Of a stretch of 61,817 bases of DNA, positions 40,788-49,857 are shown piece after piece. The notes below the pieces were generated by a model. That model was given only the letters and a program-made list of their open reading frames with translations, ran no database searches and was not told the DNA's origin. How positions within the stretch are numbered: the first letter of the stretch is position 1; each line of letters opens with the position of its first letter. Source of the stretch: Paraburkholderia diazotrophica (GTDB lineage Bacteria > Pseudomonadota > Gammaproteobacteria > Burkholderiales > Burkholderiaceae); NCBI RefSeq assembly GCF_900108945.1, contig NZ_FNYE01000043.1, forward strand, positions 1-61,817. The letters run 5' to 3'. The position numbers and the translations under genes were made by a program.

Positions 40788-40815
40788 CGCACCAGCAAAC
40801 GAACGGAATGATTCG

Positions 40816-41301
40816 ATGATCGATACTCGAAGAGAAATAGAGCAGCGGCTGTCAGTGCTACGCGGGCTGGTTCTAAGTGGCGTGAATCATGCCGCCGACA
40901 TGCTTACACTCAGCTTTGGCGCTCTGCGGCCAGTCACCAACTTTAGAGGAAAGCTCAAACACGTCGGTGAATGGGCGCTGCATGTGCAATGCACGTGGCG
41001 GCTCGAAGAAGCCGGTCGAGTTGTAGCAATGGAGGATGATCTTCGCGGGCCGGATGAAAAGGCGCACGCGAGCGCTCATCGTCTGCGGGAGATACTGGTT
41101 GAGCATGGCACCGTGACTGTCGAGGCGGTCTCAGTGAGCGACGCGGCCGGCGTCGTGCTTTCTATGTCGCGTGGCTTTCGCCTCACCGTGACCCCGGATG
41201 TTGTGCAGGACGATGAAGACTGGCGATTCTTCGCGCCCGGTGTCGATGCCGCGCACCTCGTGATAGTGGGCGGTAAGATCGCGCCCGAGTCCTTCGACTG
41301 A
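40816..41301 (+). CDS. Candidate immunity protein for the upstream toxin-like gene
   Basis: A 161-residue soluble protein, 28 bp downstream of the toxin-like gene and on the same strand. The content is mostly alpha/beta with no signal: EIEQRLSVLRGLVLSGVN, then WALHVQCTWRLEEAG and AAHLVIVGGKIAPESFD. The size, position directly after the candidate toxin and lower GC fit a cognate immunity factor; nothing more is recognised. No signal peptide implies that the toxin would act in the cytoplasm. Confidence 0.55.
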   Translation: MIDTRREIEQRLSVLRGLVLSGVNHAADMLTLSFGALRPVTNFRGKLKHVGEWALHVQCTWRLEEAGRVVAMEDDLRGPDEKAHASAHRLREILVEHGTVTVEAVSVSDAAGVVLSMSRGFRLTVTPDVVQDDEDWRFFAPGVDAAHLVIVGGKIAPESFD

Positions 41302-41381
41302 AGAGCGATGCGATCGACGGCAAAGAATGTGCGCGTCGCCGGGAAGCTTGCCTACTTCGTGCAACGGTACGGCCGCAAGGA

Positions 41382-42317
41382 TCACCTTGACGCGCCCCCG
41401 CCCTGGGTCTTGCGGTCCCACGTCTTCAGACACACGCCGAGAAATTCCGCAAAGCCATCGGCGGACGGCGACAGCGAACGGTCGATGGGGCGATAGATGC
41501 ACACTTCGCGGATCGTCTCCGGTTCGACGACGCGCCGCATCGCGAGGCCGAACGTCTGCGCGAGCGGCTTCACGTAAGCCGGCGCGAGCGTGACGGCAAG
41601 TCCCTGCGCGGCGAGACCGAAGGCCGTCGTGACGTTGTCGACGACTTCGACGGGCGCGATCCGCGCATCCGATGGCTGGTCGGCCAGCATCTGCGCGACG
41701 CTCGCTTCGTGATCGCGGCCCGTCGCGACGATGGGCGTCCCGCGCAGATCGTGCCAGCGCAAGCGGCGCCGATGCGCAAGCGGATGATCGCCCGAGCACC
41801 ACAACACCCACGGACTGCGGAAAATCGCTTCGCGCTGCACGCGGTCGCCCGTCGCGCGATCGGGGCCGACGGCCAGATCGACGTCGCCGCTCGCGACGCG
41901 CTCCACCAGTTGCTCGACATCCGTATCGACCACGCGCACGACGACCTTCGGCTTTTGCGCCGCGTAGCCCGCGATCGCATAGGGCAGCGCCGTACTCGCG
42001 AGCACGAGCGGCGCGCCGACGCGCACGATGCCCGCCGCGCGGTTGCGGATATCGCTCGCCGTCTGCTCGGCTGCGCGCAGATGACGCAGCACCGATTCCG
42101 CCGAAGACAGAAAGTCGCGGCCCGCCGTCGACAGGCTCACGCGCCGCGTCGTGCGGTCGAACAGACGAAAGCCGAGCTCGCGCTCCAGTTCGGCCAGCAA
42201 CTGGCTGACGGCGGACGATGTGAGCCCCAGCCGTTCCGCCGCCGCGGCAATGCCGTTCTGATCGACAATCGCGAGAAACGCCTCGAATTGGCGTATGGTG
42301 ACGCGTGTGAGGGCCAT
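41382..42317 (-). CDS. LysR-family transcriptional regulator
   Basis: A 311-residue regulator. The N-terminal HTH is VTIRQFEAFLAIVDQNGIA through ERLGLTSSAVSQLLAELE (about 6-45), followed by a linker helix and a substrate-binding-type sensor domain from about 92 (GIVRVGAPLVLASTALP, VAQMLADQPSD). It is divergent from the aromatic aminotransferase operon with a 188-bp gap. By LysR habit it most likely regulates that operon. The inducer is unknown. Confidence 0.92.
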   Translation of the reverse strand: MALTRVTIRQFEAFLAIVDQNGIAAAAERLGLTSSAVSQLLAELERELGFRLFDRTTRRVSLSTAGRDFLSSAESVLRHLRAAEQTASDIRNRAAGIVRVGAPLVLASTALPYAIAGYAAQKPKVVVRVVDTDVEQLVERVASGDVDLAVGPDRATGDRVQREAIFRSPWVLWCSGDHPLAHRRRLRWHDLRGTPIVATGRDHEASVAQMLADQPSDARIAPVEVVDNVTTAFGLAAQGLAVTLAPAYVKPLAQTFGLAMRRVVEPETIREVCIYRPIDRSLSPSADGFAEFLGVCLKTWDRKTQGGGASR

Positions 42318-42423
42318 CGGGCGATTCTAAAGCGAAACTTACGAATCATCCAAAATCGATTGATTGTGATGAAGCGCGCTTTTAGCGACACTGTTGCGAC
42401 GCGCCGGTTCGTGCGACCTCGGC

Positions 42424-42463
42424 TCATGCAACTTCGGTTATGCAACCTCGGTTATGCAACTTC
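42424..42463. repeat. Tandem 14-bp repeats between LysR and aminotransferase genes
   Basis: Three head-to-tail units TYATGCAACYTCGG at 42424-42437, 42438-42451 and 42452-42463 (last one partial) lie 43-82 bp before the tyrB start. They may be regulator sites or a slippage-prone array. The rest of the gap is unremarkable. Confidence 0.5.
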
Positions 42464-42505
42464 TCGCACCATCGAGCCAACATCAACACAGATAGAGACA
42501 ATGCC

Positions 42506-43702
42506 ATGTTCGAACACATCCCTGCCTACCCCGGCGATCCCATCCTGAGCCTCAACGAAGACTTCCAGCGCGATCCGCGCACGAACAAGGTCAATCTGAG
42601 CATCGGCATCTACTTCGACGAAAGCGGCAAACTGCCCGTGATGTCGGCTGTGCGCGAGGCCGAGGCGACCATCGTCGCGCAGGGCACGCCGCGCTCGTAT
42701 CTGCCGATGGCGGGTCTGCCCGCCTATCGCGACGCAGCGCAGGCGCTCGTGTTCGGCGCCGGTAGCGAAGCGCGCGCGGCGGGCTGCATCGCGACGGTCC
42801 AGACGGTCGGCGGATCGGGCGCGCTCAAAGTGGGCGCGGATTTCCTGAAGCGTCACTTCGCGGCCTCGCAGGTGTGGCTGTCCGATCCGAGCTGGGAGAA
42901 TCACCGCGTCGTGTTCGAAGCGGCGGGGCATACCGTGAACACATACCCGTACTACGATGACGCGACGGGCGGTCTGCGCTTCGATGCGATGCGCGACACG
43001 ATCGACGCGCTGCCCGAGCGCAGCATCGTGTTGCTGCACGCGTGCTGCCACAACCCGACGGGTGTCGACCTGACGGCGGAGCAATGGCGTGAGCTCGTGC
43101 CCGTGCTGCAGCGTCGCAAGCTGATCGCGTTCGTCGACATGGCCTATCAGGGCTTCGGCGACGGCCTCGAAGAAGATGCGGCATGCGTGCGGATGCTGGC
43201 ATCGGCGGAAGTGCCGTTGATCGTCGCAAACTCGTTCTCGAAGAACTTCTCGCTGTATGGCGAGCGCTGCGGCGCGCTGAGCGTCGTCTGCAAGGATGCC
43301 GCCGAAGCGCAGCGCGTGCTCGGCCAGCTGACCTTCACGATCCGCGCGAACTACAGCAATCCGCCGATGCACGGCGCGCGGCTCGTCGCGGGCGTGCTCG
43401 GCGATCCGAAGCTGCGCGCGTCATGGGACGACGAACTGCGCGTGATGCGAGACCGCATTCATGAAATGCGTCATGCGATTCACGACGGCCTCGCTGGACG
43501 CGTCGATGAAGTGATGCGCGCGCGTTATGTCGCGCAGGTCGGCATGTTCACTTACACGGGCCTGAGCGCCGCGCAGGTCGAAACGTTGCGCAACGAGCAC
43601 GGCATCTATCTGCTGCGCTCGGGCCGGATGTGCGTCGCGGGGCTGAATCGCAGCAACGTCGGCTATGTGGCGTCGGCGATCGCGGCCGTCGCGGGCCAGT
43701 AA
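42506..43702 (+). CDS. tyrB: Aromatic amino acid aminotransferase (class I PLP)
   Basis: A 398-residue aminotransferase of the AspC/TyrB type. Visible: YLPMAGLPAYRDAAQALVFG, VGGSGALKVGADFLKR (PLP phosphate contacts), WENHRVVFEAAGH, LHACCHNPTGVDLT (Asn), DMAYQGFG (Asp/Tyr), the PLP lysine in NSFSKNFSLYGERCGAL and RSGRMCVAGLNRSN (substrate Arg). All essential residues are present. It interconverts Phe/Tyr/Trp or Asp with 2-oxo acids. As first gene of a four-gene operon with an aldolase, a ketopantoate reductase-like protein and a P450, it may feed a dedicated pathway. Confidence 0.9.
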   Translation: MFEHIPAYPGDPILSLNEDFQRDPRTNKVNLSIGIYFDESGKLPVMSAVREAEATIVAQGTPRSYLPMAGLPAYRDAAQALVFGAGSEARAAGCIATVQTVGGSGALKVGADFLKRHFAASQVWLSDPSWENHRVVFEAAGHTVNTYPYYDDATGGLRFDAMRDTIDALPERSIVLLHACCHNPTGVDLTAEQWRELVPVLQRRKLIAFVDMAYQGFGDGLEEDAACVRMLASAEVPLIVANSFSKNFSLYGERCGALSVVCKDAAEAQRVLGQLTFTIRANYSNPPMHGARLVAGVLGDPKLRASWDDELRVMRDRIHEMRHAIHDGLAGRVDEVMRARYVAQVGMFTYTGLSAAQVETLRNEHGIYLLRSGRMCVAGLNRSNVGYVASAIAAVAGQ

Positions 43703-43724
43703 CGAGCCCGGCGAGGAGACATAC

Positions 43725-44507
43725 ATGGAGATTCTGGAGCGAGACAAAGAGGCTGCACCGGCGATGCATTCCGACGAATGGCAGGCGCGCGTTCAATTGG
43801 CCGCCTGCTATCGCGTCTTCGATATGCTGGGCTGGACCGAGCTGATCTACAACCACATCACGGTGCGCCTGCCCGAAAGCGTGGCGGGCGGCGCGAAGCA
43901 ATTCCTGATCAACCCGTTCGGCCTGCATTACAGCGAAGTGACCGCGCGCAACCTGGTGAAGATCGACGCGCAAGGGCGCATCCTCGATGACTCAGCATAC
44001 CCGGTGAACCCGGCGGGCTTCACCGTGCATGCGGCGCTGCACGAAGGCATCCCCGATGCGCATTGCGTGATGCATACGCATACGACGGCGGGCGTTGCCG
44101 TCGCGTGCTCGGAGGGCGGCTTGCAGCAGACGAACTTCTACAGCGCGCAGTTGCACGAGCGCATTGCGTATCACGACTTCGAAGGCATCACGATTCATGC
44201 CGAAGAAGGGCCGCGGCTCGTCGAGCATATCGGCGACCGGCAGGCGGTGATCCTGCGCAATCACGGGCTGCTGTCGTGGGGCAAGACGCTGCCGCAAGCG
44301 TTCGCGTATCTGTGGACGCTGAACCGCGCGTGCGAGATCCAGATTGCGACGTTAGCGATGGGTCCGGCGTGCGCGGTGCCTGAACCAATCGCCGCGCGGT
44401 GCTCGCGCGATGCGCTGCAATTCGACGTGCGTTACGGCGCGGGACAGGATGTGTTCGACGCGCTGGTGCGCAAGGTCGACAGGATCGACGCCAGCTACAA
44501 GCACTGA
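43725..44507 (+). CDS. Class II aldolase/adducin-family protein
   Basis: A 260-residue zinc-dependent aldolase-like protein; GAGGAG (43713-43718) precedes the ATG. Family signatures: LGWTELIYNHITVRLPE at the N-terminal side, the FLINPFGLHYSEVTARNLVKID segment, the metal triad part HCVMHTHTTAGVAVAC (two His), and LRNHGLLSWGKT (third His). All metal ligands are kept. The reaction could be a retro-aldol or epimerase/decarboxylase-type step on a sugar phosphate or oxo acid. It lies 22 bp after tyrB. Confidence 0.88.
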   Translation: MEILERDKEAAPAMHSDEWQARVQLAACYRVFDMLGWTELIYNHITVRLPESVAGGAKQFLINPFGLHYSEVTARNLVKIDAQGRILDDSAYPVNPAGFTVHAALHEGIPDAHCVMHTHTTAGVAVACSEGGLQQTNFYSAQLHERIAYHDFEGITIHAEEGPRLVEHIGDRQAVILRNHGLLSWGKTLPQAFAYLWTLNRACEIQIATLAMGPACAVPEPIAARCSRDALQFDVRYGAGQDVFDALVRKVDRIDASYKH

Positions 44508-44519
44508 GGAAGAAGAACG

Positions 44520-45503
44520 ATGAAGGTATGCATTTACGGCGCGGGTGCGATCGGCGGATGGATGGGCGTGAAGCTCGCGCAAGCGGGCTGCGACGTGAGC
44601 GTGGTTGCGCGCGGCGCGACGCTCGACGCGTTGCGTGAATACGGCTTGCGCCTCGTCGAAAACGGCGACACGCATGCGGTGAAAGTACATGCAAGCGAGC
44701 GGCCCGAAGCGCTCGGCGCGCAGGACCTGGTAATCGTCGCGGTGAAGGCGCCGGGCATGGCCGACGTCGCGCGCCATATCGGTCCGCTTCTCGGCACGAA
44801 CACGATGGTGCTAACGGCGATGAACGGCGTGCCGTGGTGGTTCTGCGACGGGCTGCAAGGCGAATTCGCGGGCGCGCGTCTCGCATCCGTCGATCGCGAC
44901 GGCTCGATTGCGGCCGCGATTCCCGCCGCGCGCACGTTGGGTTGCGTCGTGCACGCGAGTTGCCGCGTCGATGCACCTGGCGTCGTCGCGCATCACCAGG
45001 GGCGCGGATTGATCGTCGGCGAAGCGATGGGACACGCAAGCGAGCGCGTGACGTCGCTCGTCGAGCTGTTGCGCAAGGCGGGCTTCGATGCCACCGCATC
45101 CGGGCAAATCCAGCGCGACGTCTGGTACAAGCTGTGGGGCAACATGACGATGAACCCCGTGAGCGCGATCACGGGCGCGACCACCGACAAGATTCTCGGC
45201 GACCCGCTCGCGCGCGATTTCGTCACGCGCGTGATGCTGGAAGCGAAGGAGATCGGTGCACGCTTCGGCATACCCATCGACCAGGCGCCCGAAGATCGTC
45301 ATGCCGTCACGCTGAAGCTCGGCGCGATGCGCACGTCGATGCTGCAGGACGTCGAAGCGGGCAAGGCCGTCGAACTCGATGCGCTCGTGGGCGCGGTCTG
45401 CGAACTCGGCGCGCTGACGGGCGTCGAAACGCCGTATGCGAACGCGCTGTTCGGGCTCGCGCGTCTGCATGCCCGCGCGCGTGGACTGTATCCGCAAGTG
45501 TGA
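44520..45503 (+). CDS. 2-dehydropantoate 2-reductase family protein (PanE-like)
   Basis: A 327-residue NAD(P)H-dependent reductase. The Rossmann motif VCIYGAGAIGGWMGVKLAQAG is at the N terminus, the catalytic Lys lies in VWYKLWGNMTMNPVSAIT (about 200-215), and the substrate Glu/Asn region follows. It has the ketopantoate reductase fold but the clade often acts on other 2-oxo acids. Its place in an operon with an aminotransferase and an aldolase suggests reduction of a 2-oxo acid formed there. It begins 12 bp after the aldolase stop. Confidence 0.88.
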   Translation: MKVCIYGAGAIGGWMGVKLAQAGCDVSVVARGATLDALREYGLRLVENGDTHAVKVHASERPEALGAQDLVIVAVKAPGMADVARHIGPLLGTNTMVLTAMNGVPWWFCDGLQGEFAGARLASVDRDGSIAAAIPAARTLGCVVHASCRVDAPGVVAHHQGRGLIVGEAMGHASERVTSLVELLRKAGFDATASGQIQRDVWYKLWGNMTMNPVSAITGATTDKILGDPLARDFVTRVMLEAKEIGARFGIPIDQAPEDRHAVTLKLGAMRTSMLQDVEAGKAVELDALVGAVCELGALTGVETPYANALFGLARLHARARGLYPQV

Positions 45504-45534
45504 GCACACGTTTTTCAACTTCGCAGCATCGAGC

Positions 45535-46734
45535 ATGAAATTCACCGATCTTTCGTCACCGGCTTACTTCGACAATCCCTATCCGTTCTACGAGGACATC
45601 CGGCGCGCGGGCGCTTTCGTGCAGCTCGCGCCCAACGTGATGCTGACGGGCCGGCACGCCGTCATCGACGCGCTGTTGCCCGATCGCCGCATGGGCAAGA
45701 CGTATATGCCGAGCGTGGTCGCGCGTTACGGCGAGGCCGCGCGCGGACAGCCGGTGTTTCAGGCGCTGGACCGCACGTTGCTGATGATGAATCCGCCCGT
45801 GCATACGCGTTTGCGCACGCTGCTGATGAAGGCGTTCAACGCGCGGCAGATCGAAACGCTGCGCCGGATCGTCGAAGAGACGACGGACAGTCTGATCGAC
45901 GCGATGCAAGGCAAGCGTGAAGTCGATCTGATGCGCGAGTTCGCGTTGCCGCTGCCGTTGCAGATCGTCTGCCGGCTGCTCGATGTGCCCGTCGACGAAG
46001 GGCAACGGCTCGGCGACGCGGCGGGCCTGCTCGTCTCCACGTTCGACCTCGCGCCGCTTTCCGCCGATGCGCTCGCGCGCGCGAATCAGGCAGCGCTCGA
46101 CCTCGAACAATACTTCGGCGCCGTGGTCGCGAAACGGCGCGCCGCGCCCGGCGGCGATATCGTTTCGTCGTTGATCCAGGCGGAAGAGGGCGGCGAGCGG
46201 CTGTCGGAGGAAGAGATCGTGTCGAACGCGATTCTGCTCTTCGTCGCGGGACACGAGACCACGTCGAACATGCTCGGCAATGCGCTGATCGCGCTGCACC
46301 GGCATCCGGCGCAACTGTCGCGTCTGCTTTCCGAGCCATCGCTGATATCGAAGGCCGTCGCCGAATGCGCGCGCTACGACACGGCCGTGCAGATGGTGGT
46401 GCGCACTGCGTTCGACGACATCGCAGTGGAGGGCGCGACGCTTGCGCGCGGCTCGATCGTGTTCATGCTGCTCGGCTCGGCGAATCGCGACCCCGAGCGC
46501 TTCGAGCGGCCCGATACGCTCGATATCGAACGCGAGCCGTCAGGCCATCTGCTGACATTCGGCGCGGGCATTCACTATTGCCTCGGCGCGCGCCTCGCGA
46601 TGATGGAACTCGAAATCGCGCTGCACAAGCTGATGACGCGCTTGCCGCAGATGCGCGTCACGAATCTCGATGCGCTCGCATGGCACAGGCGGAACAATCT
46701 GCGCGGTGTCGAATCGTTGATGGCCGCGCTTTGA
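45535..46734 (+). CDS. Bacterial cytochrome P450
   Basis: A 399-residue class I-type P450 with no membrane anchor. The oxygen-activation helix reads FVAGHETTSNMLGNAL, the ExxR equivalent is in ECARYDTAVQMVVR region (the E..R pair is divergent), and the haem motif FGAGIHYCLGARLAMMELE contains the Cys ligand. It would need a ferredoxin and reductase, which are not adjacent. Last gene of the tyrB operon, 31 bp after the PanE-like gene. The substrate is unknown. Confidence 0.92.
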   Translation: MKFTDLSSPAYFDNPYPFYEDIRRAGAFVQLAPNVMLTGRHAVIDALLPDRRMGKTYMPSVVARYGEAARGQPVFQALDRTLLMMNPPVHTRLRTLLMKAFNARQIETLRRIVEETTDSLIDAMQGKREVDLMREFALPLPLQIVCRLLDVPVDEGQRLGDAAGLLVSTFDLAPLSADALARANQAALDLEQYFGAVVAKRRAAPGGDIVSSLIQAEEGGERLSEEEIVSNAILLFVAGHETTSNMLGNALIALHRHPAQLSRLLSEPSLISKAVAECARYDTAVQMVVRTAFDDIAVEGATLARGSIVFMLLGSANRDPERFERPDTLDIEREPSGHLLTFGAGIHYCLGARLAMMELEIALHKLMTRLPQMRVTNLDALAWHRRNNLRGVESLMAAL

Positions 46735-46761
46735 TCGGGACGTGCGAGGCGTGCGGCAGAT

Positions 46762-47682
46762 TCACACCATCTCGCGATGCCAGCGTTCCAGTTGCTCGAT
46801 CGTCGTTCCTGCGCCGCCGCATACGATGACGAGCACACTATCGAAGCGCTGCAGCGCCGGCGTCGGCCGATAGGCGAGCGCGAGGCTCGCGCCACATGCG
46901 GGCTCGACCAGCACGCGGTGATCGTCGACGAAGCGGCGCGACGCGGTGACGGCTTCCGCATCCGACACGACGACACATTCGACAGGATGCGTCTGTGTCA
47001 GCGTAAAGGCCTGCTCGCAGACCTGCTTCGCGCCCAGCGACGTCGCGACGCTCGTGATGCCCGGCAGTTCGATCCGCTTGCCCGCGCGCACCGATTGCGC
47101 GAGCGACGATGCGCCTTCCGTTTCGACGGCAATGACGGGCACGTTGCCGAGGCCGTTGCGCCGCAAGCCCTCGATCACGCCCGCCATCAGGCCGCCGCCG
47201 CCCACGGACAGCACGACGGCATCGAATCTCGCGCCAGTGCGCGCGACTTCGTCGATCATCGACGCATGGCCTTGCCACAGCAGCGGATCGTCGAACGGGT
47301 GGATGAACGCGTCATCGGGGCCCGCCTCTTCGAGTGCGAACGCGTTGGCTTCCTGCCACGTCGCGCCGTGCACGATCACGTCCGCGCCCTGTATGCGGAT
47401 CAATTCCTTCGCGCGCTCGCCTGTGCTTTGCGGCACGACGACCGTGACGGGGATCGACAGCGCACGTCCCGCATACGCGACCGCAATACCCGCATTGCCG
47501 CCCGACGACGACACGAATCGCCGCTTGCCGGCCTTAGCATGCTCTTCGCACGCGTAGCCGATGCCGCGAATCTTGAACGAGCCGGGCGGTTGCAGCGCGT
47601 CCATTTTGAGCAGCACGCGGCGGCCAAGCGCGCGGCTGAGCGGTTGCGATTCGAGTAGGGGAGTATCGATGTGCAGTGTCAT
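46762..47682 (-). CDS. PLP-dependent L-serine/L-threonine dehydratase-like protein
   Basis: A 306-residue fold type II PLP enzyme. The PLP lysine is in PPGSFKIRGIGYACEEH, the phosphate-binding loop is VSSSGGNAGIAVAYAG, and GGGGLMAGVIEGL plus the final CGGAGTTIEQLERW complete the site. It probably deaminates serine or threonine to a 2-oxo acid; the short length without an ACT domain is like the catabolic SDH/CHA1 group. The start at 47682 is the first good ATG; the upstream extension would begin with TTG. It faces the P450 gene convergently, 27 bp apart. Confidence 0.88.
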   Translation of the reverse strand: MTLHIDTPLLESQPLSRALGRRVLLKMDALQPPGSFKIRGIGYACEEHAKAGKRRFVSSSGGNAGIAVAYAGRALSIPVTVVVPQSTGERAKELIRIQGADVIVHGATWQEANAFALEEAGPDDAFIHPFDDPLLWQGHASMIDEVARTGARFDAVVLSVGGGGLMAGVIEGLRRNGLGNVPVIAVETEGASSLAQSVRAGKRIELPGITSVATSLGAKQVCEQAFTLTQTHPVECVVVSDAEAVTASRRFVDDHRVLVEPACGASLALAYRPTPALQRFDSVLVIVCGGAGTTIEQLERWHREMV

Positions 47683-47762
47683 GGTGAAGGTGCCTGCGGC
47701 GTCGCGATGAAGGGTGTGTCGCGGAGTCTTCAATGATAGCAACTGGTGGTGGATCGGGCTTC

Positions 47763-47809
47763 ATGTCCGCGACGGCGCGAAGCCGCCGCGGACATCACCG
47801 CGGACATCA
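47763..47809. repeat. 14-bp hairpin plus tandem 12-bp repeat
   Basis: ATGTCCGCGACGGC (47763-47776) pairs with 47782-47795 (13 of 14 positions) around GCGAA. The right arm is followed by a second copy of CCGCGGACATCA (47786-47797 and 47798-47809). It lies between the ABC exporter stop and the dehydratase start on the minus strand. No T tract follows, so it is not a standard terminator. Confidence 0.5.
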
Positions 47810-47824
47810 AGTCGGGCAGAACCA

Positions 47825-49702
47825 TTACTTCCCCGCAATCAAACTCGGATCGCCGGAAAACCGCTCGATGTCGCGCACGGGCCCATCGTCGAGCAGCCCT
47901 TTCGTCAGCTCCAGCGCCTGGCGTTCGAAGAGACGGCGATACACGCCCTTGTCGAGCCGGATCAGCTGTTCATGGCTGCCTTCCTCGACGACGCGCCCCT
48001 TGTCGAGCACGAGCAGCCGGTCCAGCGCGCGCACCGTCGACAACCGGTGCGCAACCACCAGTGTCGTGCGTCCGACCATCAGCCGCTCCATCGCCTGCTG
48101 GATCAGCACTTCGCTTTCGCTGTCGAGGCTCGACGTCGCTTCGTCGAAGATGAGAACGGGCGCATCCGCGAGGAACGCGCGCGCGATCGCGACCCGCTGA
48201 CGCTCGCCGCCCGACAGCTTCACGCCGCGCTCGCCGACGAGCGTGTCGTAACCGAGCGGCAGCGCACTGATGAACTCGTGCGCGCTCGCGAGCTTCGCGG
48301 CTTGCACGATCTCGTCGAGCGTCGCGCCGGGGCGCGCGTACGCGATGTTCTCCGCGAGCGACCGGTGAAACAGGATCGGCTCCTGCTGGACGATCGCAAT
48401 GCGACGGCGCAACGACGCCTGCTGCACATCGGCGATGTTCTGTCCGTCGATCGTGATGCGGCCTTCGTCGATGTCGTACAGACGCTGGATCAGCTTGATG
48501 AACGTCGTCTTGCCCGAGCCCGAATGACCGACGAGCCCGATCCGCTCGCCCGGCGCGATGCGCAGCGAGAAGTCGCGATACAGTGGCGTGCGATGCGCGC
48601 CGTAGCGGAACGTCACGTTCTCGAAACGTATCTCGCCCTGGCGGATATCGATGGCGCGCGCACCCGGCTTGTCCTCGATGCCGAGCGGCTCGCGCTCGAG
48701 CGCGACGAGTTCTTCCATGTCATTGACCGAGCGCTGCAGGTTGCGCACGTGCATGCCGACATCGCGCAGATAGCCTTGCAGCACGAAGAAGGTGGTCAGC
48801 GCATACGTGATGTCGCCGACGCTCGCTTCGTCGCGCAGCCACAGCAGCAGCGCTGCGCCGAGTATCGCCGCCTGCATCAGCGCGAGCATCGCGCCCTGCA
48901 CGCCGCCATTGGTCGTGCCGCGCTGCCACGTGCGGCGCGTGCGCTGACGCCATTTGCCGATCACACGATCGAGCCGCGACTCTTCGCGTTCTTCCGCGCC
49001 GAATGCCTTGACGACGGCATTGCAGCTGACGGCATCGGCGAGCGCACCGCCCAGGCGCGTGTCCCACAGGTTGCCCAGGCGCGCAGCAGGCGCGACATAG
49101 CCGAGCGACAGCGCGACCGTCATCGTCACATAGAGCAGCGAACCCAGCCCGACCACGACGCCCATCACGGGCCAGTGAATGCCGAGCAGCACGGTCGATC
49201 CCGCGAGCATCACCAGCGACGGCAGCAGCGCGATCAGCAGTGTGTCGTTCAGCAGATCGAGCGCCCAGATGCCGCGCGTGATCTTGCGCACGGTCGAACC
49301 CGCGAAGCTGTTCGCGTGCCAGTCGGTCGAAAAGCGCTGCACGCGATGAAACGCGTTCCCGCAGATCGCGCTCATCATCTTGAGCGTCATCACGATGATG
49401 CTGCGATAAACCAGTTGACGCAGCACCGTGCCGCCGATGCCGAGGCCGATCAGCGTGACGAACGCGATCAGCGCCGCATGCGAAGCCGCCGCCTTGCCGC
49501 TTGCGCCGCTCGCGCTGCCCGACGTGAGCGCATCGACAAGACGCCCCGCGAACATCGGCGTCAGCACGTCGGCGAACGCGGCCATCAGCGCGAACAGCGC
49601 AATGCCGACGATGCGCACCGGCTGCCTGCGCCAGTGATTGAAAGTGAAGCCGAGAACGCTTCTGAACGCTTGCGCGCCAAAGTCGAGTTTTTTGCTAGCC
49701 AT
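47825..49702 (-). CDS. ABC exporter with fused membrane and ATPase domains
   Basis: A 625-residue half-transporter. An N-terminal type I exporter membrane domain (about 25-330, six helices such as IVGIALFALMAAFADVL and SLVMLAGSTVLLGIHW) is followed by an ATPase domain from about 375 with Walker A GHSGSGKTT, signature VKLSGGERQRVAIARAFL, Walker B VLIFDEATSSLD and H loop AHRLST. It probably works as a homodimer exporting a lipid, peptide or drug. No accessory gene hints at the cargo. A small leader-type open frame and an extended -10 lie upstream (49858-49981). Confidence 0.93.
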   Translation of the reverse strand: MASKKLDFGAQAFRSVLGFTFNHWRRQPVRIVGIALFALMAAFADVLTPMFAGRLVDALTSGSASGASGKAAASHAALIAFVTLIGLGIGGTVLRQLVYRSIIVMTLKMMSAICGNAFHRVQRFSTDWHANSFAGSTVRKITRGIWALDLLNDTLLIALLPSLVMLAGSTVLLGIHWPVMGVVVGLGSLLYVTMTVALSLGYVAPAARLGNLWDTRLGGALADAVSCNAVVKAFGAEEREESRLDRVIGKWRQRTRRTWQRGTTNGGVQGAMLALMQAAILGAALLLWLRDEASVGDITYALTTFFVLQGYLRDVGMHVRNLQRSVNDMEELVALEREPLGIEDKPGARAIDIRQGEIRFENVTFRYGAHRTPLYRDFSLRIAPGERIGLVGHSGSGKTTFIKLIQRLYDIDEGRITIDGQNIADVQQASLRRRIAIVQQEPILFHRSLAENIAYARPGATLDEIVQAAKLASAHEFISALPLGYDTLVGERGVKLSGGERQRVAIARAFLADAPVLIFDEATSSLDSESEVLIQQAMERLMVGRTTLVVAHRLSTVRALDRLLVLDKGRVVEEGSHEQLIRLDKGVYRRLFERQALELTKGLLDDGPVRDIERFSGDPSLIAGK

Positions 49703-49857
49703 GTGTCACAGCGTGCGGCGCGACGCGCGCATCGCTATCCAGTCAGGAGATTCGAGAGCAGACGGCCGATGCCCGCCAGTTGCGGCAGGGACGAATAAGA
49801 CCGGTTGTCTGGTAAAAGCGCGGGCCTCTGCGTGCCTACGCTGACGGCGACCTGGCT

